DNA of 64,000 nt from Chaenocephalus aceratus (taxonomy: Eukaryota > Chordata > Actinopteri > Perciformes > Channichthyidae), in NCBI GenBank assembly GCA_023974075.1, contig CM043788.1:24153412-24217411 (forward strand). Direction: 5' to 3'. How positions within the stretch are numbered: the stretch's first letter is position 1; every line of letters starts with the position of its first letter. A model generated the notes under the pieces. The model was not told the origin of the DNA. It saw only the letters and a list, made by a program, of their open reading frames with translations, and did not search any database. This document shows positions 10,439 through 21,792 of this stretch, piece by piece. A program made the position numbers and the translations under genes.

Positions 10439-10998
10439 AACCACGCCGCTCCTCCGCTCCCTTCAGTGGCTTCCGGTAACTGCTAGAATCCACTTCAAGA
10501 CAATGGTACTTGCGTACCATGCTGCGAATGGATCTGGCCCTTCCTACATCCAGGACATGGTTAAACCGTACACCCCAGCACGTGCACTCCGCTCTGCATC
10601 AGCCAAACACCTTGCTGCACCCTCACTGCGAGGGGGACCCAAGTTCCCATCAGCAAAAACACGTGGGTTTGCTATCCTGGCTCCAAAATGGTGGAATGAG
10701 CTCCCCATTGACATCAGGACAGCAGAAAGCGTACACACCTTCCGGCGCAGACTGAAAACTCATCTTTTTCGACTCCACTTTGAGCGATAGAACTATTAAC
10801 AAAGCACTTATATACTAATAAAGGACTGGCTTATCTAAAGCCAGTTGAGTAGCACTTGAAATGTGTTTGCTCTATGAAACCTGATGTACTTATATGATTC
10901 TGTTTTCTTCAAGTTTGTATTTTGTTGGTCGAACGCACTTATTGTAAGTCGCTTTGGATAAAAGCATCAGCTAAATGCAATGTACTGTAATGTAATGT
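10439..10998 (+). mobile_element. L2-type LINE 3' end
   Basis: Encodes the end of the L2 RT protein (SLQWLPVTARIHFKTMVLAY, YIQDMVKPYTPARALRSAS, FRRRLKTHLFRLHFER, stop near 10790), then a 3' UTR with AAGTCGCTTTGGATAAAAGC and a TAATG-repeat tail. It aligns closely with the copy at 54733-55432. It probably belongs to the same insertion as the RT fragment at 5590-6018, split by the DIRS element with loss of sequence at the junction. Confidence 0.85.
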
Positions 10999-12170
10999 CT
11001 ACCTCTTTAACTATTGAAGAGTGTTTTACACATCAGACATAAGGACAAACATCTTCTTTTTGTCACTGTTGCCTCACCCACAGACAAACAAAAACAACAC
11101 ACACACGCACACTTTACCAATGTTGTTTTTGCAAACCTGTACACTTTGAAAGACTAGCTTTTGAGACTTACAGTTGATATACGCTCTTACCAGAAAGGTT
11201 AAACACACAAAGACGATTAATATTCATAACATTTAGCATGCATTTAGTGCTCTGTACAGTCCATTTCCACATAAAAAAGGTTGAAAGAGAATCCTTCAGC
11301 TCACAGAAACATGACGGTTCTGTTTAAGGGTCAGTCTTTGTGTTAAGTGCTTTTTCCTTCTCATGCTTTTTCTCCTGGCGCTCAATCTAAATATAGGATA
11401 CAACCTTTGCATAGGCCTTTTCCTTAGGCCTGCATGCAGTCTGAAGAATCATTTGGAAGCACACAAGAAAAAGTGTAGTCATATAAACACACTTGCACAG
11501 AGGTACACCATCAACTGTTGACCTGCAGTGTGATTAGTGCAATCAGAAAGGCAGACAGCCTCCTGGAAAAAGAGGGGTATAATTTCAATCAGTGGACAAC
11601 GTGTTGTCAGGTTCAGGTGCACACAATCACACACAAGTATTAAAGTGGAACAGGTTAACAACCTGCCTCCATACATCAGGTTATCAGAATATCTCTCCCT
11701 GACCTCAAGGAGCAATTCTTTTTTTTCTTCTCAGTTCAAGAAAATCTAAATCCGTCAATTTGAACCAGAAACACACAACTACATGCAACCAATAACACAC
11801 ATTCACAGTCATGCTTCTATAGATAAAACCAAGTGTGCACCCACACACTTGAAGCATGTTCTTCTCCAACATGTTAACAGAAATCAAACATACACACACA
11901 CACACACACACGCACGACTGTATTTAGGGTCCATTATGGGACTAACCCAGGGAAGTAAACTGCTGAAATATTTACAGCAGAGTGTCGGTGTATTTAGGTC
12001 CATACATGTTTATCTCTATGATTGTCTCTACAACGCAGAGAACCCACTGTGGGATATTTCTTTAACCTGTTAAGCCCTGGCCCTGTTTTTCAGGTCTCAG
12101 GCTCGAAAATGACATTCCCAGAACAAATGACATCCCTAAGCGTCCAGGAGTGACGCTTGGTCAGGGTCCC
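10999..12170. other. No gene seen; short CA repeat
   Basis: Non-coding sequence. The only distinctive element is a short CA tract at 11892-11911. ORFs here are short, unmatched to any family I recognise and overlap on both strands. Confidence 0.5.
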
Positions 12171-12171
12171 G

Positions 12172-12260
12172 TGCAGGGCCGTCACTTGCGGACAGGCAAG
12201 GCAGGCAACTGCTTGGGGCCCCAGACCAGTAAGGGGCCCCCAAGGGGCGACACATCTTTA
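12172..12260. repeat. hAT-like transposon terminus
   Basis: CAGGGCCGTCACTTGCGG at 12175, followed by GGGGCCCC-rich sequence, resembles common fish hAT non-autonomous ends. The opposite terminus and a TSD were not found, so this is a partial call. Confidence 0.35.
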
Positions 12261-12481
12261 AAACGACATCAGTGTCGGGTTTTTTTTAATGCAAAATTCA
12301 GAACAACAAATTATACAAAAAATACAATCAAATATATGGAATGCCATTTAAGCCAAAATTAAATAAATACATAAATACATAAATAATTAAATAAATACAT
12401 ATATATATAAATATGCCAATGAAATAAATTCTGAAATAAATAAATGAGGCAATAAATATGTATACATGTACATTTAAATAC

Positions 12482-12680
12482 ACATTTATTTATTTCATGG
12501 GACTTTTATTTCATAATGACACATTTATTTATTTCAAGAGACTTTAATTTCATAATGACACATTTATTTATTTCAAGAGACTTGTATTTCATAATGACAC
12601 ATTTATTTATTTCAAGAGACTCGTATTTCATAATGACATATTTATTTATTTCAGGTGATTTGTATTTCATGATGAGACAT
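12482..12680 (+). repeat. 39-bp minisatellite, about five units
   Basis: A unit of about 39 bp, with core CATTTATTTATTTCAAGAGA and TTTCATAATGACA, is repeated about five times. Because 39 is divisible by three it reads as a 13-residue repeat (MTHLFISRDLYFI) in one frame, which makes an artefactual ORF at 12516-12704. Outer units are more diverged than central ones. Confidence 0.9.
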
Positions 12681-13084
12681 TTCCATTCCTTATATGCAAA
12701 TTAACGGGGCGTGGTTAGCTCACAGATCCAGAGACCCAGACCAAAGCAACAGCACCACACTGACTACTCAAGAAGAGGAAGACAATGGAGGAGAAGGACT
12801 ATAAGGCAAACTACTAAATTATCAGAGTCAGACATCGCATGTCATCTGATACTCTAAATTTCACCCGCCAGAGATGTTCGCTTCTTCTTCTTCTTCGGTG
12901 TAAATTGTCCGTTGGCAAACCAGTTGACTTCTTCTTCTCTCGGTTTTTTACCGTGTGCATTTAGAGAAATGAGATGTCCTTCAACATGGCGTGCTGAAAT
13001 TCATTTCCGGGTCACTACCGGAGGACCGAGGAGTCGAGGAGTCGAGGAGGGGGATTTGATGAAATGAGAAAGGGCCCGAGTCAA
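12681..13084. other. No gene seen
   Basis: Non-coding; includes a short CTT run near 12885 and GGAGTCGAGGA repeats near 13028-13050. No ORF or boundary that I recognise. Confidence 0.45.
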
Positions 13085-13092
13085 GTGTGCGC

Positions 13093-13880
13093 TTGTGATG
13101 TGTCGGTCGCGAACGACGGGAGCCGGCTCGCACCCGCGAATGAGTTTTTGTTATTTTCTGTTAAGTAATACAGTACAAGACAGATTGATGATGATGATCT
13201 CCGCGCTACAGCTACATGCAGTGACATGTAATATCCAAGGATTAGAGACTGTTGGATGCTGCTGTTTTGAGCATTGCAATATATTTATTTGTATTATGTT
13301 TTTTTATGATTAGAGACGGTTGGATGCTGCTGTTTTGAGCATTGCAATAGATTTATTTCACTATGTTATTTATTTATGATTATCCTTAGGCTCAGCAAAT
13401 ATTTGATGTCAGCTGCTGCTGTCTTTTTTTCTATAGTTAATAGTTACTGAAATAGAACCCTGCTGTTTTGTCAGGGCCTTTTCTTTAAATATAATTTTAA
13501 AATGTCCATACATTTAGCCCCCTTTTTTTAAACGTCTATGCTTAAGTTGTTATACTTGTGTTGCTATCTGCTTTGTGTAGCGTGGTTCTACAAGCAAGAC
13601 AGTGCATTCACTGGGTGATATCAGAGAGTTACAAGGGTCTGTAAATGCAATGAAAACATTTGGCCACAGCAAATCATTTATATTAAACATGTAATTTTTA
13701 CTTTTGAATACTTCACATATAAATCATTCATTAGTCAAAACAGGGCTACATTTGATTTAATTATAAAAGGTATAATATGTGGTAAACTGAAGAGCCGTTT
13801 GGGAGCCGAAAGAGCCGGCTATTTGGTGAGCCGAGCGAAATAATCCGGCTCACCAAGAAGAGCCGGAATTCCCATCACTA
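13093..13880 (-). mobile_element. hAT non-autonomous element with 8-bp TSD
   Basis: Ends TTGTGATG (13093) and CATCACTA (13880) are imperfect inverted repeats, flanked by the perfect octamer GTGTGCGC at 13085-13092 and 13881-13888. Subterminal sequence GAGCCGGAATTCCCATCA is shared, in the other orientation, with the element at 51898-52975. It has an internal tandem duplication around TGGATGCTGCTGTTTTGAGC (near 13251 and 13321). No transposase. Confidence 0.85.
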
Positions 13881-14605
13881 GTGTGCGCAGCCGGGTCGGT
13901 ACAACGCCGTTGACCTATTAACTTAGTTTAGCTAGCTGGCTGAAAGAACGTAGAAGCTAGAAATTACAGTTGCCGTTGACGTGTTAGCTTAGCTAGTCGG
14001 CTGAAAGAACGTACAAACTAGTAATTACAGTATTAACACGTCTTCATTAATCTTTTTGGCATTGTTACTGAAATAAACATGGTCTCTGCCATTTCTACAT
14101 TAACGTTTCACCCGTTGTTTAATGGGATACCAGTAATGGAGTAATTTGGAGGGGGAAATCAGCTAACTTTTTCTGTAGGCTAGTTAACTGATGAAGCTGT
14201 GTCCGACTGAGCTAACTGTCAAGCTATGAATGTTAAATTATACATTTAGATGCAAGACATTTGGACAAGTGTACTCTAAATAACTTATTGTTAAGTTAGT
14301 GTGCTATGTGTTGAGTGTATTTTATTATATTTTACTTCTCTGTAGTGTACTCCTTGGTTTTATGATGATATTGAAAACTGTATAACCTTTGTAGCCATAG
14401 TGCAGGCTCCAGCACAATCCTCACAATCACTTACATTGTCCCTTTCAAATGAAATGAAAATAGTAAACAATGAAGAATAGTGGAAGCTATCCCCAAGAAC
14501 AACATTCGAAAGCTGAATATGAGGAATTTTAATTATATAAAGTGAAAGCATTTTGAATTGTTAACATGTTACTGTTATAAGTTTCACTTTATTATCTATC
14601 CTCAG

Positions 14606-14911
14606 GATCCTTTCTTAAGTTTCTGGCACCAGCAGCAGCAACGGAAAAGGATATGGTACCCTCCAAATGCTGATGATGGTAAGTTAAGTATTCCACTTTT
14701 AATTGATTATACTGTGCATCGCACTCCAGAGATTCCTTGTAACATGATATTCCCTGTTTCTTTTTTGGTCATAGCAGTTCAGTCAACATCTACCTCCAGT
14801 GGGGCGTCAATATCTACCTTGAGTGGGTCATCAACATCTGCCTCCAGTGGGGCGTCTACATCTGCCTCCAGTGGGACAGCAACATCTTCTCATCATGAAG
14901 ATGACAGATGA
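14606..14911 (+). CDS. Possible last two exons of an unrecognised Ser-rich protein
   Basis: A segment at 14606-14678 is bounded by ATCCTCAG on the left and GTAAGT on the right, and encodes FLSFWHQQQQRKRIWYPP. A second at 14775-14911 follows TTTTTTGGTCATAG and continues in the matching phase (one base carried over), encoding VQSTSTSSGAS, three more diverged 8-residue Ser/Thr/Gly repeats (24-bp tandem units), then HHEDDR and a stop. Matching phase across two good splice sites is the evidence that this could be a real gene end. No upstream exon was identified and I do not recognise the protein; it could be a decayed transposon gene. Confidence 0.35.
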   Translation, partial: DPFLSFWHQQQQRKRIWYPPNADDGKLSIPLLIDYTVHRTPEIPCNMIFPVSFLVIAVQSTSTSSGASISTLSGSSTSASSGASTSASSGTATSSHHEDDR

Positions 14912-15635
14912 AACTTTTGAAAAATCTTTGTTTGGATGTGACGATCGTTTTTTTCAACTACTCTTTTATGGTTCAAGTTAGAACATGCATTACTGTATGT
15001 AAATGAGGTTCCTAACAAGCACAGTGCAAACACTTGAGTATGTACTGTGTGTAAACCCAAATGCTGAATATGGACTCATTTATTAGCATGTTCGCATCTG
15101 AGTGCACTTCTGAATGAGAGGCAACAACACAAATTAAACGGTAGAGGGAAAACCCACTCACCAATAATTGATGTGACTCATTCTGTTTTAGACAAGACAA
15201 AGAGCTACCTGTGAAGAGAAACACTCAACGGTAATGATGACAAAGACATTGAGCTTTGTTTTGATTGCCCTAGAAGGAATCGTCATACATTACATTACAT
15301 GTCACTTGTGTTAGAAATTAAAATCAATGTTTTAATGGCATAAAGTACCTTAAACATACCGTCAGTTTAAATGTTGTTTTATACTGAAAAACCAGAAGTT
15401 CTTGTGCACAACCAGTTGTTAAGCTTTTATTCTGAAAATCCTTCATCTCCGGTTAGCATTTAGCATGAGGCTAATATACATACCATTTACTATAGAGGTG
15501 AATTTAGCAGCGATATGATGATGTTGCACACCGAAACCTACTGATTTCAACACTACAACTATAGACGTCGAGATATTATTATTGTTGAATATTAAATGAA
15601 GGTACAGTTTATTTGAGTACGTTATTGTTTACAGA
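14912..15635. other. No gene seen
   Basis: AT-rich non-coding sequence; a short TACAT repeat near 15287 may be a LINE tail remnant. Possible 3' UTR of the Ser-rich ORF to the left. Confidence 0.4.
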
Positions 15636-16084
15636 TGTGGGTAGCATGTGACAACATTCGGAACGACCGGAAACCAAACTGCTGTGAAGTATTTCCTGTA
15701 TTTTTGGAGTTTTGATTACAGCGTTTAGAATGTGTTAAATGAAAGTCATGAAAGAGTTGAGGAGGAGAAAAGGCGTGTTTAGATATATATTGAATGTACA
15801 ATGTCTGTATCCTCTGATATGCGCAGCGTAACAACGGACATTAAAACGTTGGAGAGCCTGCAGGGAGGAGCCAGCAGAGGATATATAAACAGCGGGACCT
15901 GAAGGGTTCGGCCTCTTTCTTCACCTGCCAGAGCCAGAGACACAGCTGCTTTTCTGTCGAACAATATCCTGTTTGTAACACTACCGCGCCTTTATTTTTT
16001 ATTAAAGTACCAATTTGAACTTTCTCAGAGACTCCATTTAGTCTCCTTTTTAAGCTTCTCTCCTGGACGCGAGAATAACCAACA
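15636..16084 (+). repeat. Probable solo LTR (retrovirus-like)
   Basis: The 449-bp segment begins TGTGGGTAGC and ends AACCAACA, and is flanked by CAGA on both sides (15632-15635 and 16085-16088). It contains a TATA-like ATATATAAA at 15881-15889 and an A/T-rich TTTATTTTTTATTAAAG about 110 bp downstream, in the order expected of an LTR promoter and polyadenylation region. No internal retroviral sequence adjoins it, so it would be the recombination remnant of an old element. A 4-bp TSD is weak on its own. Confidence 0.5.
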
Positions 16085-16092
16085 CAGATAAC

Positions 16093-16280
16093 ACTTGTTA
16101 GACGCTTTTATCCAAAGCGACTTACGTACTCAATACTGTGGGCAATCCCCACAGGAGCAATTTGGGGTGAAGTGTCTTGTCCAGGGACACAACGACATGC
16201 TGACTGCAGTGGGGTTTGAACCTGTGACCCCCTGATCCCAACGCACAACCCACTGCACCACACGCCTCCCTGTCATAGTG
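16093..16280 (-). repeat. SINE/L2-like dispersed repeat
   Basis: Contains ACGCTTTTATCCAAAGCGAC, the reverse complement of the L2 3' UTR motif seen near 10945 and 55390, followed by GGGGTGAAGTGTCTTGTCCA and GGGTTTGAACCTGTGACC, a block common in fish dispersed repeats. It reads 5' to 3' on the minus strand. Confidence 0.6.
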
Positions 16281-17394
16281 ACGAGGAAGGGAGGAACGGT
16301 AACAGGAAAGGCAACTTCCACCTGTCACAATGGTGGACAAAAGTCTGTATGTAAGAAAATGGGAAAAGGTGCAAATATGAATAATTGCATCTATGACAAC
16401 AGTAGCAATAAGGCGCAGATCCAACATTTAGACAAAAATCAGGTTAACAGGATGGAGTATAATGGTTAAAGGTAGGAATCAGCCAAGAGAGGTTGCGTAA
16501 GTACAACATACGCAATCAGCCAAATCAAGGAGTTGATTATTGATTCTTGAAGTAAGAACGTGAAGACGCACTCTGGTCTTAATCAGTGGAGCAAGTGAAG
16601 AGTTTCCGTTTGTGGGAATCAGCATCACAATCAACAATCAACCTGACATCAAACATCTGCTGAAAAAGACCCAGAAAACACATAATTATTCAAGGTTACT
16701 TAAAAAGAAAAATATTGAATGCCCTTGATATTGAAATACTTTATTATTATTTTTTAAATATTACATCACTTCCACACTGATTAATGAGGCATCCCTTTTA
16801 TTGTTTTAATTAAGCTACAGTAATTGTCTGTCCTCATCTGTCATGCAACAACATGATCCAAACACAGGTTCAAGTGTTCACTTCGCTGCATGCACGGTTT
16901 AATTAAGTAGCTAATTTCAGTGTTTATATTTTTCTCAGAGATGCATGTCTGAATCAATCTGCTGTCAGCACAAGCGCCATGATGTTGAAAGTGTTGTTGG
17001 AGGAGGGGATGATGAGGAAGATTAAGATGTCCATCTGTTGCAGAGCAGTCAGCTCAGATTAGCGTGCTGATTTGGTATGCTTGTGCGAAAAGGATTGCAA
17101 ATGGAGTTAAGGAAATGTAACCCATATAAAATAGCAGCACTCAGTGTGATAAATGTTAATCAGGCAACAGCAGAATTCAGCAGGGAGAAGCTGAGTAAAC
17201 ACAGCTGCGTCCGTGTGGTGTTTACTGACTGTTTAACCCTGACCAACTGAATACAAAACTGAATAACACGAGTGACCGAGCAAATGAATCAATGAACGAT
17301 TCACTGAATGAGTGAGTTAACCTGTTGACCCAGGAGGTGTATTGATTTTTTAAAAAGACATTAAATAAAGTATTGATAACTTTGGTGTAGTCTG
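16281..17394. other. No gene seen
   Basis: Non-coding, moderately AT-rich DNA without recognisable ORF, repeat boundary or splice structure. It ends where truncated Ty3/gypsy sequence starts. Confidence 0.5.
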
Positions 17395-17422
17395 GGAGAG
17401 CACTCCGCCTACCCCAACGCCG

Positions 17423-18383
17423 CTAGCGTCTGTATCCAGGGTGAACGGCAGCCTGGGGTTGGCCTGGGGCTGGGGATTCACTCAAGGCACGCCGAAGGCC
17501 GTCAAACGCTGCTTGACATTGCTCAGACCACAGGAAATCCCTGTCCTTCTGCAGCAGCTGGAACAGGGGTGCGGCAGTGCAAGCAAAACCCCGTACAAAC
17601 TTCCTGTAGTACGAGGCCAGGCCCAGGAAACTCTTCAGCTGTTTCTGGTTGCGAGGATTTGGCCAGCCTGTGACCGCCTGCACTTTCTCGTGCAGGGTGC
17701 CGATGCTCTCCCCCCCCCACTTTGTGTCCCAGGAAAGTGACCTCTCTCTGCAGGAAATGACACTTATCTGGATGTAGCTTCAAACCAGCGGCTCTGATCC
17801 TCTCCAGCACCACTCTCAGAGATCCCAGGGCCGTCTCAAACGAGCTGCCATGCACCAGGATGTCGTCCAGGTAAACCAAACACTGTTGGCGGGGAATCCC
17901 AGACAGCACCCTGTCCATCAATCGCACAAAGGTGGCCGGGGCATTACACAGCCCAAAACTGAGGAACTTGAACTTCCATAGTCCCCGGCCTGTGCAGAAA
18001 GCCGTTTTTGGTCTGGCCTCTGGGGCAAGAGGGACTTGGTAATACCCGCTGCGGAGGTCCAAGGAAGAGAACCACGACGACCCTGCGACCAGGTCCAGGG
18101 ACTCATCGATGCGGGGAAGGGGGTATGAATCCTTCTTGGTGACCCCGTTCACCGGTCTGTAGTCTGAGCATAGCCGCCAGCCACCTGTCTTCTTCGGGAC
18201 CATGACTACCCAGCTGTCGGAGGGGTCGATTATGTCTGCCTGCAGCATGCTCTGCACTGCCTCGTCGCAAGCCTGCTGACGAGCCAGGGGAAGTCGGCGC
18301 GGGCGACACCTGATGGGCCGCGAGTCCCCCGTATCAATCTCGTGTTCCACCAGATGCGTTCGGCCCACCTCCTCCTCCTTCAT
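17423..18383 (-). pseudogene. Ty3/gypsy reverse transcriptase
   Basis: The RT reads VEHEIDTGDSRPIRCRPRRL, VPKKTGGWRLCSDYRPVN, FSSLDLRSGYYQVPLAPE, FLSFGLCNAPATFVRLMD and CLVYLDDILVHG; YLDD is the catalytic box. Near 17690 the frame shifts, after which the thumb/connection motif KQLKSFLGLASYYRKFVRGF continues in another frame (17683-17423). Sequence stops soon after, before the RNase H catalytic residues. Upstream is a Pro/Thr-rich linker with tandem PSVPVSPVTPT repeats (18690-18560). Confidence 0.9.
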
Positions 18384-18686
18384 GGCAAAAACTGCCCTGG
18401 AACTCTAGCAGAAGCTGCCCCAATTGCTCTTGCTGCTCGGGATTTAGGCCGCCACAGTTCTTCCTCCACACCTCCAATACTGCAGACTGAGCCTCTTCTA
18501 CCTCCGTCTGGGGTAACTGGGGGGGGGGCTGTGCTCGGGTGGCGCAGTCCGGGGGTGACAGGTGGGGAATTGTCCTGAGTGGGCGTCACCGGGGATACAG
18601 GAACGGAGGGAGTGGGCGTCACCGGGGATACAGGAACGGAGGGAGGGTTTTCCTCGGTTTCTAGGGTACTCACGGTGTGTGTAGGG

Positions 18687-20377
18687 CATGGGTCGGCAAC
18701 TGGCGGCCATTGTTGGCCTGCCAGCAATACTATTTGGCCCATAATATTGAGAATCAAAAATAAAATATTATTTGGAGTTTTTTTTTTTTTTTTTTACAAC
18801 ATAAGACCGACAGTCGCACATCAGGGTTTCCGTTAGCCGGTAATTACCGGGTTTTATCTGGTGAAATTCATTAAAAACCGGTAAATTCAAAAACCTGCTG
18901 GTCAACATGTCTGGTAATAATTAGGGATGCTCCGATCGATCGGCCGCCAGTCATTATCGGCTGATATTCACTCTTAATAGTTTGATCGGTGCTCTCTATA
19001 AGGGCCGATCAGGAGAGCTGGATCTGATCGATATGGACATAAACGCGAGTGAAGTGTAACCGGATGGAGAGAGAGCTCAGATCAGCTGCTGCATAATCAC
19101 CTGAAGCCCCGCCCACTGTTTAGCGCACTGCATGAGAAACTGACGGGCTGTCAGGAGAGAGGGAGAGAGGGAGGATCCGTTTCTCCCGTGTTATTATCCA
19201 AAGTTAATGTAAACTTTTGAATAATGTACTTCATCTACTACAAGTAGTTTGTTTGAATGTAATAATTATGTCGTTTGTTGTTTGTGAAAATAATTTATTG
19301 AAAAATGATTATGGGAGGGGAGGAAGCGGCGCTGTGGAAGAGCAGAGTGGCGAGGGAGAGCTGTCACCTTCCCTTTACAAGCTTCAAATATGTATTTATT
19401 GTGTGATTTTGGAAATAAAAGTTTCATATTCTGAAAGCCAAGACTTTGTTTATTTTAAAATCAAACAAAACACCCGAACCCCGAAAAACTATTTTTTTAC
19501 GCAAATCCACGTTTATTTTGAAATGAGCCGTTTCGACTTCCGACTGATTTCGATAGAGCGGGTCACATAAGGCAAATGTGTGGTTGTATGGAACCAGGTC
19601 AATTAAAGTACTTATTTAACTATTAAATACATTGAGTTTGAGTAAAATACTTGGTTACTGATTAATTTAGGTTATTAAATTGCAAAGCAAAACATGCTGT
19701 AATTGATTTATTTTGTCCTTTGATATTTTTTAAAGGTTTTCAACCTGAAAGAATCCTAATGTGTCCTTGAAAAGTTGAAATAAAGAAAAGGAAAAAGGAT
19801 TCCAGTTGTCCATGCGTCCTCTGTTGCCCCTCAAGCCTCTCAAATGTGGGCAAACAATCAAATAAATGCCAAAAACCCAGAGAACTTGACAATACTTATC
19901 AGAATAAAAGTATGTTAAATAACACTGCTACCTAGTTAGTAACTCTACTTTACTCAGTGGAGGCTCGTCCGTTGAGGAAAGGGAGGACCATCCGATCTAA
20001 AATGTCAGAGAAAAATTAACTTTGAAGAGAACAATAAATACACCTCAATTTAAAAGATAAGTCTGTTAAAATACAGATAATAGCCCTGGCTTTGGGACTG
20101 AAATGGGGCTAGAGAGGACGAGCCTCCCTTGGGCGGGTCTAGCCAGAGGCTCTGGATTGGGCGTCTATATCATCAGTGAACCAATCAGCGGATCTGACTG
20201 CGCATCAGAGTGTTGATGGGGAGGGTTATCAGCGATATCAGAGTTTTTTCTGAACATGGGCGCTGCGCCCTCTTACCAAAATCAATTCCTTGAATTAGGC
20301 TTTGATTATGTTCTGGCCCGCCATCTTGTGGCTCAGCAAAAAATTGGCCCATGGCCAAACTTACTTGCCTACCTCTG
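18687..20377. mobile_element. hAT element with 8-bp TSD inside gypsy
   Basis: Imperfect inverted ends CATGGGTCGGCAACT (18687) and ACTTGCCTACCTCTG (ending 20377) are flanked by perfect GTGTAGGG copies at 18679-18686 and 20378-20385. Within it, around 18925, is another repeat-like start (TTAGGGATGCTCCGATCG). The segment 19310-19470 is shared with 50570-50720, including TTCCCTTTACAAGCTTCAAA and ATTCTGAAAGCCAAGACTTT. No transposase is recognised. Confidence 0.85.
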
Positions 20378-20385
20378 GTGTAGGG

Positions 20386-20695
20386 GGTCTCCCCGCAGGC
20401 TCAGTAGGGTTGTGGATACGGGTCATAGTAATCACAGGCCCCCCCCGGAAACTCACTGTGCCTGCTTGAAGATCCAGGAGGCAGCCCTTCGCCTTCAAAA
20501 AGTCCAAACCCAGAATACACGGGTCCTGTACATCCGCTATCCACACGGGGTGCCGCACTTCCACTCCCCCCACCGACACAGACAGCACGCCTCTTCCTTT
20601 CATAGCCACCAACTCTCCTGTGACTGTGCGTAGACGCACCGATGTCGGCTCGAACATAGTCCCACTGGGCAACACATCTGCTCTCACCAGGGTTA
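20386..20695 (-). pseudogene. Ty3/gypsy protease, C-terminal part
   Basis: Encodes the second half of the aspartic protease: TSVRLRTVTGELVAMKGRG, VWIADVQDPCILGLDFLK. The N-terminal half with the catalytic DTG lies beyond the hAT insertion at 20704-21784. Confidence 0.75.
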
Positions 20696-20703
20696 CTGTA
20701 GAG

Positions 20704-21784
20704 CAGGGGTGGGGAACCTCCGGCCCACGGGCCTTATACGGCCCGCGAGACAATTTGATACGGCCCTCGAGGTAACACACGCAAAAAAGAAAAAAAATTA
20801 AGAAATCTAGACCGCAAAATATATAACAAGCGAGTGCCTGTTTTTCCTGGCCACGGTCAGAGTCCTTGAACACAACACGAGCCAAACGTGTCATCATGTG
20901 GTATATGTCTCGTTCGACAGGGGTTTAGAGCTGCCGGAGAGCAGAGCACCAGAACGCTGCTCCGGGCCGGGACTTCACAATTGTCAGTAGCCATAAGGAG
21001 CCGTACACATGCCGCAGTTTTTGCGTGGCTGTGTCTTTAGGTGAAAGCCCAGTGGCGATCTGTTCATCTGTCATACTGATCATACAGTCAATAACTTTGT
21101 TGTTATTAGCATCTGGTTAGCTAGCTATGCTAACGAATATAAGAAGCTTTTTCTACTACCAGTGAGGTAAAGGCACATCTTTATATGATCATTATAGCTA
21201 TAAAAAAATAAGAGAATACAGTAAACGGGTATAAAATACTATATGACAGTAAAAAAAAGTTGTTATTAATAAACAAGAATACAGTTTGAAAGGGGAGTGA
21301 TTTGTAAAATATCCATAAAGAAAAAGAAAATCTGTTTCAAATGGGTGTTGAGAGATGTATCCATAGATCTCCTAATGTTGCTCTCAAAGTGCACCAGATT
21401 GATGCTTTTAACTTCAACATTTAAAAAAAAATCTTCCCGGGGAACATGCCCCGGGCCCGGACCCCCCTAGAGGAGGTTAGGTCCCGCCCCCCCCCCCACT
21501 TAAATCATGTTCACATGGATAGGAAACTAAATTGCACACATCTTGTGTCCATATCTTTCTGTTTTGGTGGTCATGCCACAACTGTGCACGTGCATGCATG
21601 CATGAATCATGGTAAAATATCTGGATTAAGAGGTTGCTTTTTCTTTGCACAGCATGAAAGAAAGGCCAAATGAATGGGCTGTGATTTTAGTATTTTTAAG
21701 CAGACGTCAATAATTTGTACGGCCCTCGGAGGATGTTGAAAAAATTGAAATGGCCCTTGAGAGGAAAAAGGTTCCCCACCCCTG
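20704..21784. mobile_element. hAT element with 8-bp TSD inside gypsy protease
   Basis: Ends CAGGGGTGGGGAACC and GGTTCCCCACCCCTG with perfect CTGTAGAG duplications (20696-20703, 21785-21792). It is the same family as 363-3353, in opposite orientation and without the nested TTAA element, so it shows the family's basic length of 1081 bp. The insertion lies immediately after the protease active-site sequence. Confidence 0.92.
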
Positions 21785-21792
21785 CTGTAGAG

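Noticed and set aside
12482..12680. Regular repeats resembling a CRISPR array
   Set aside because: Units are contiguous with no unique spacers and the DNA is vertebrate.
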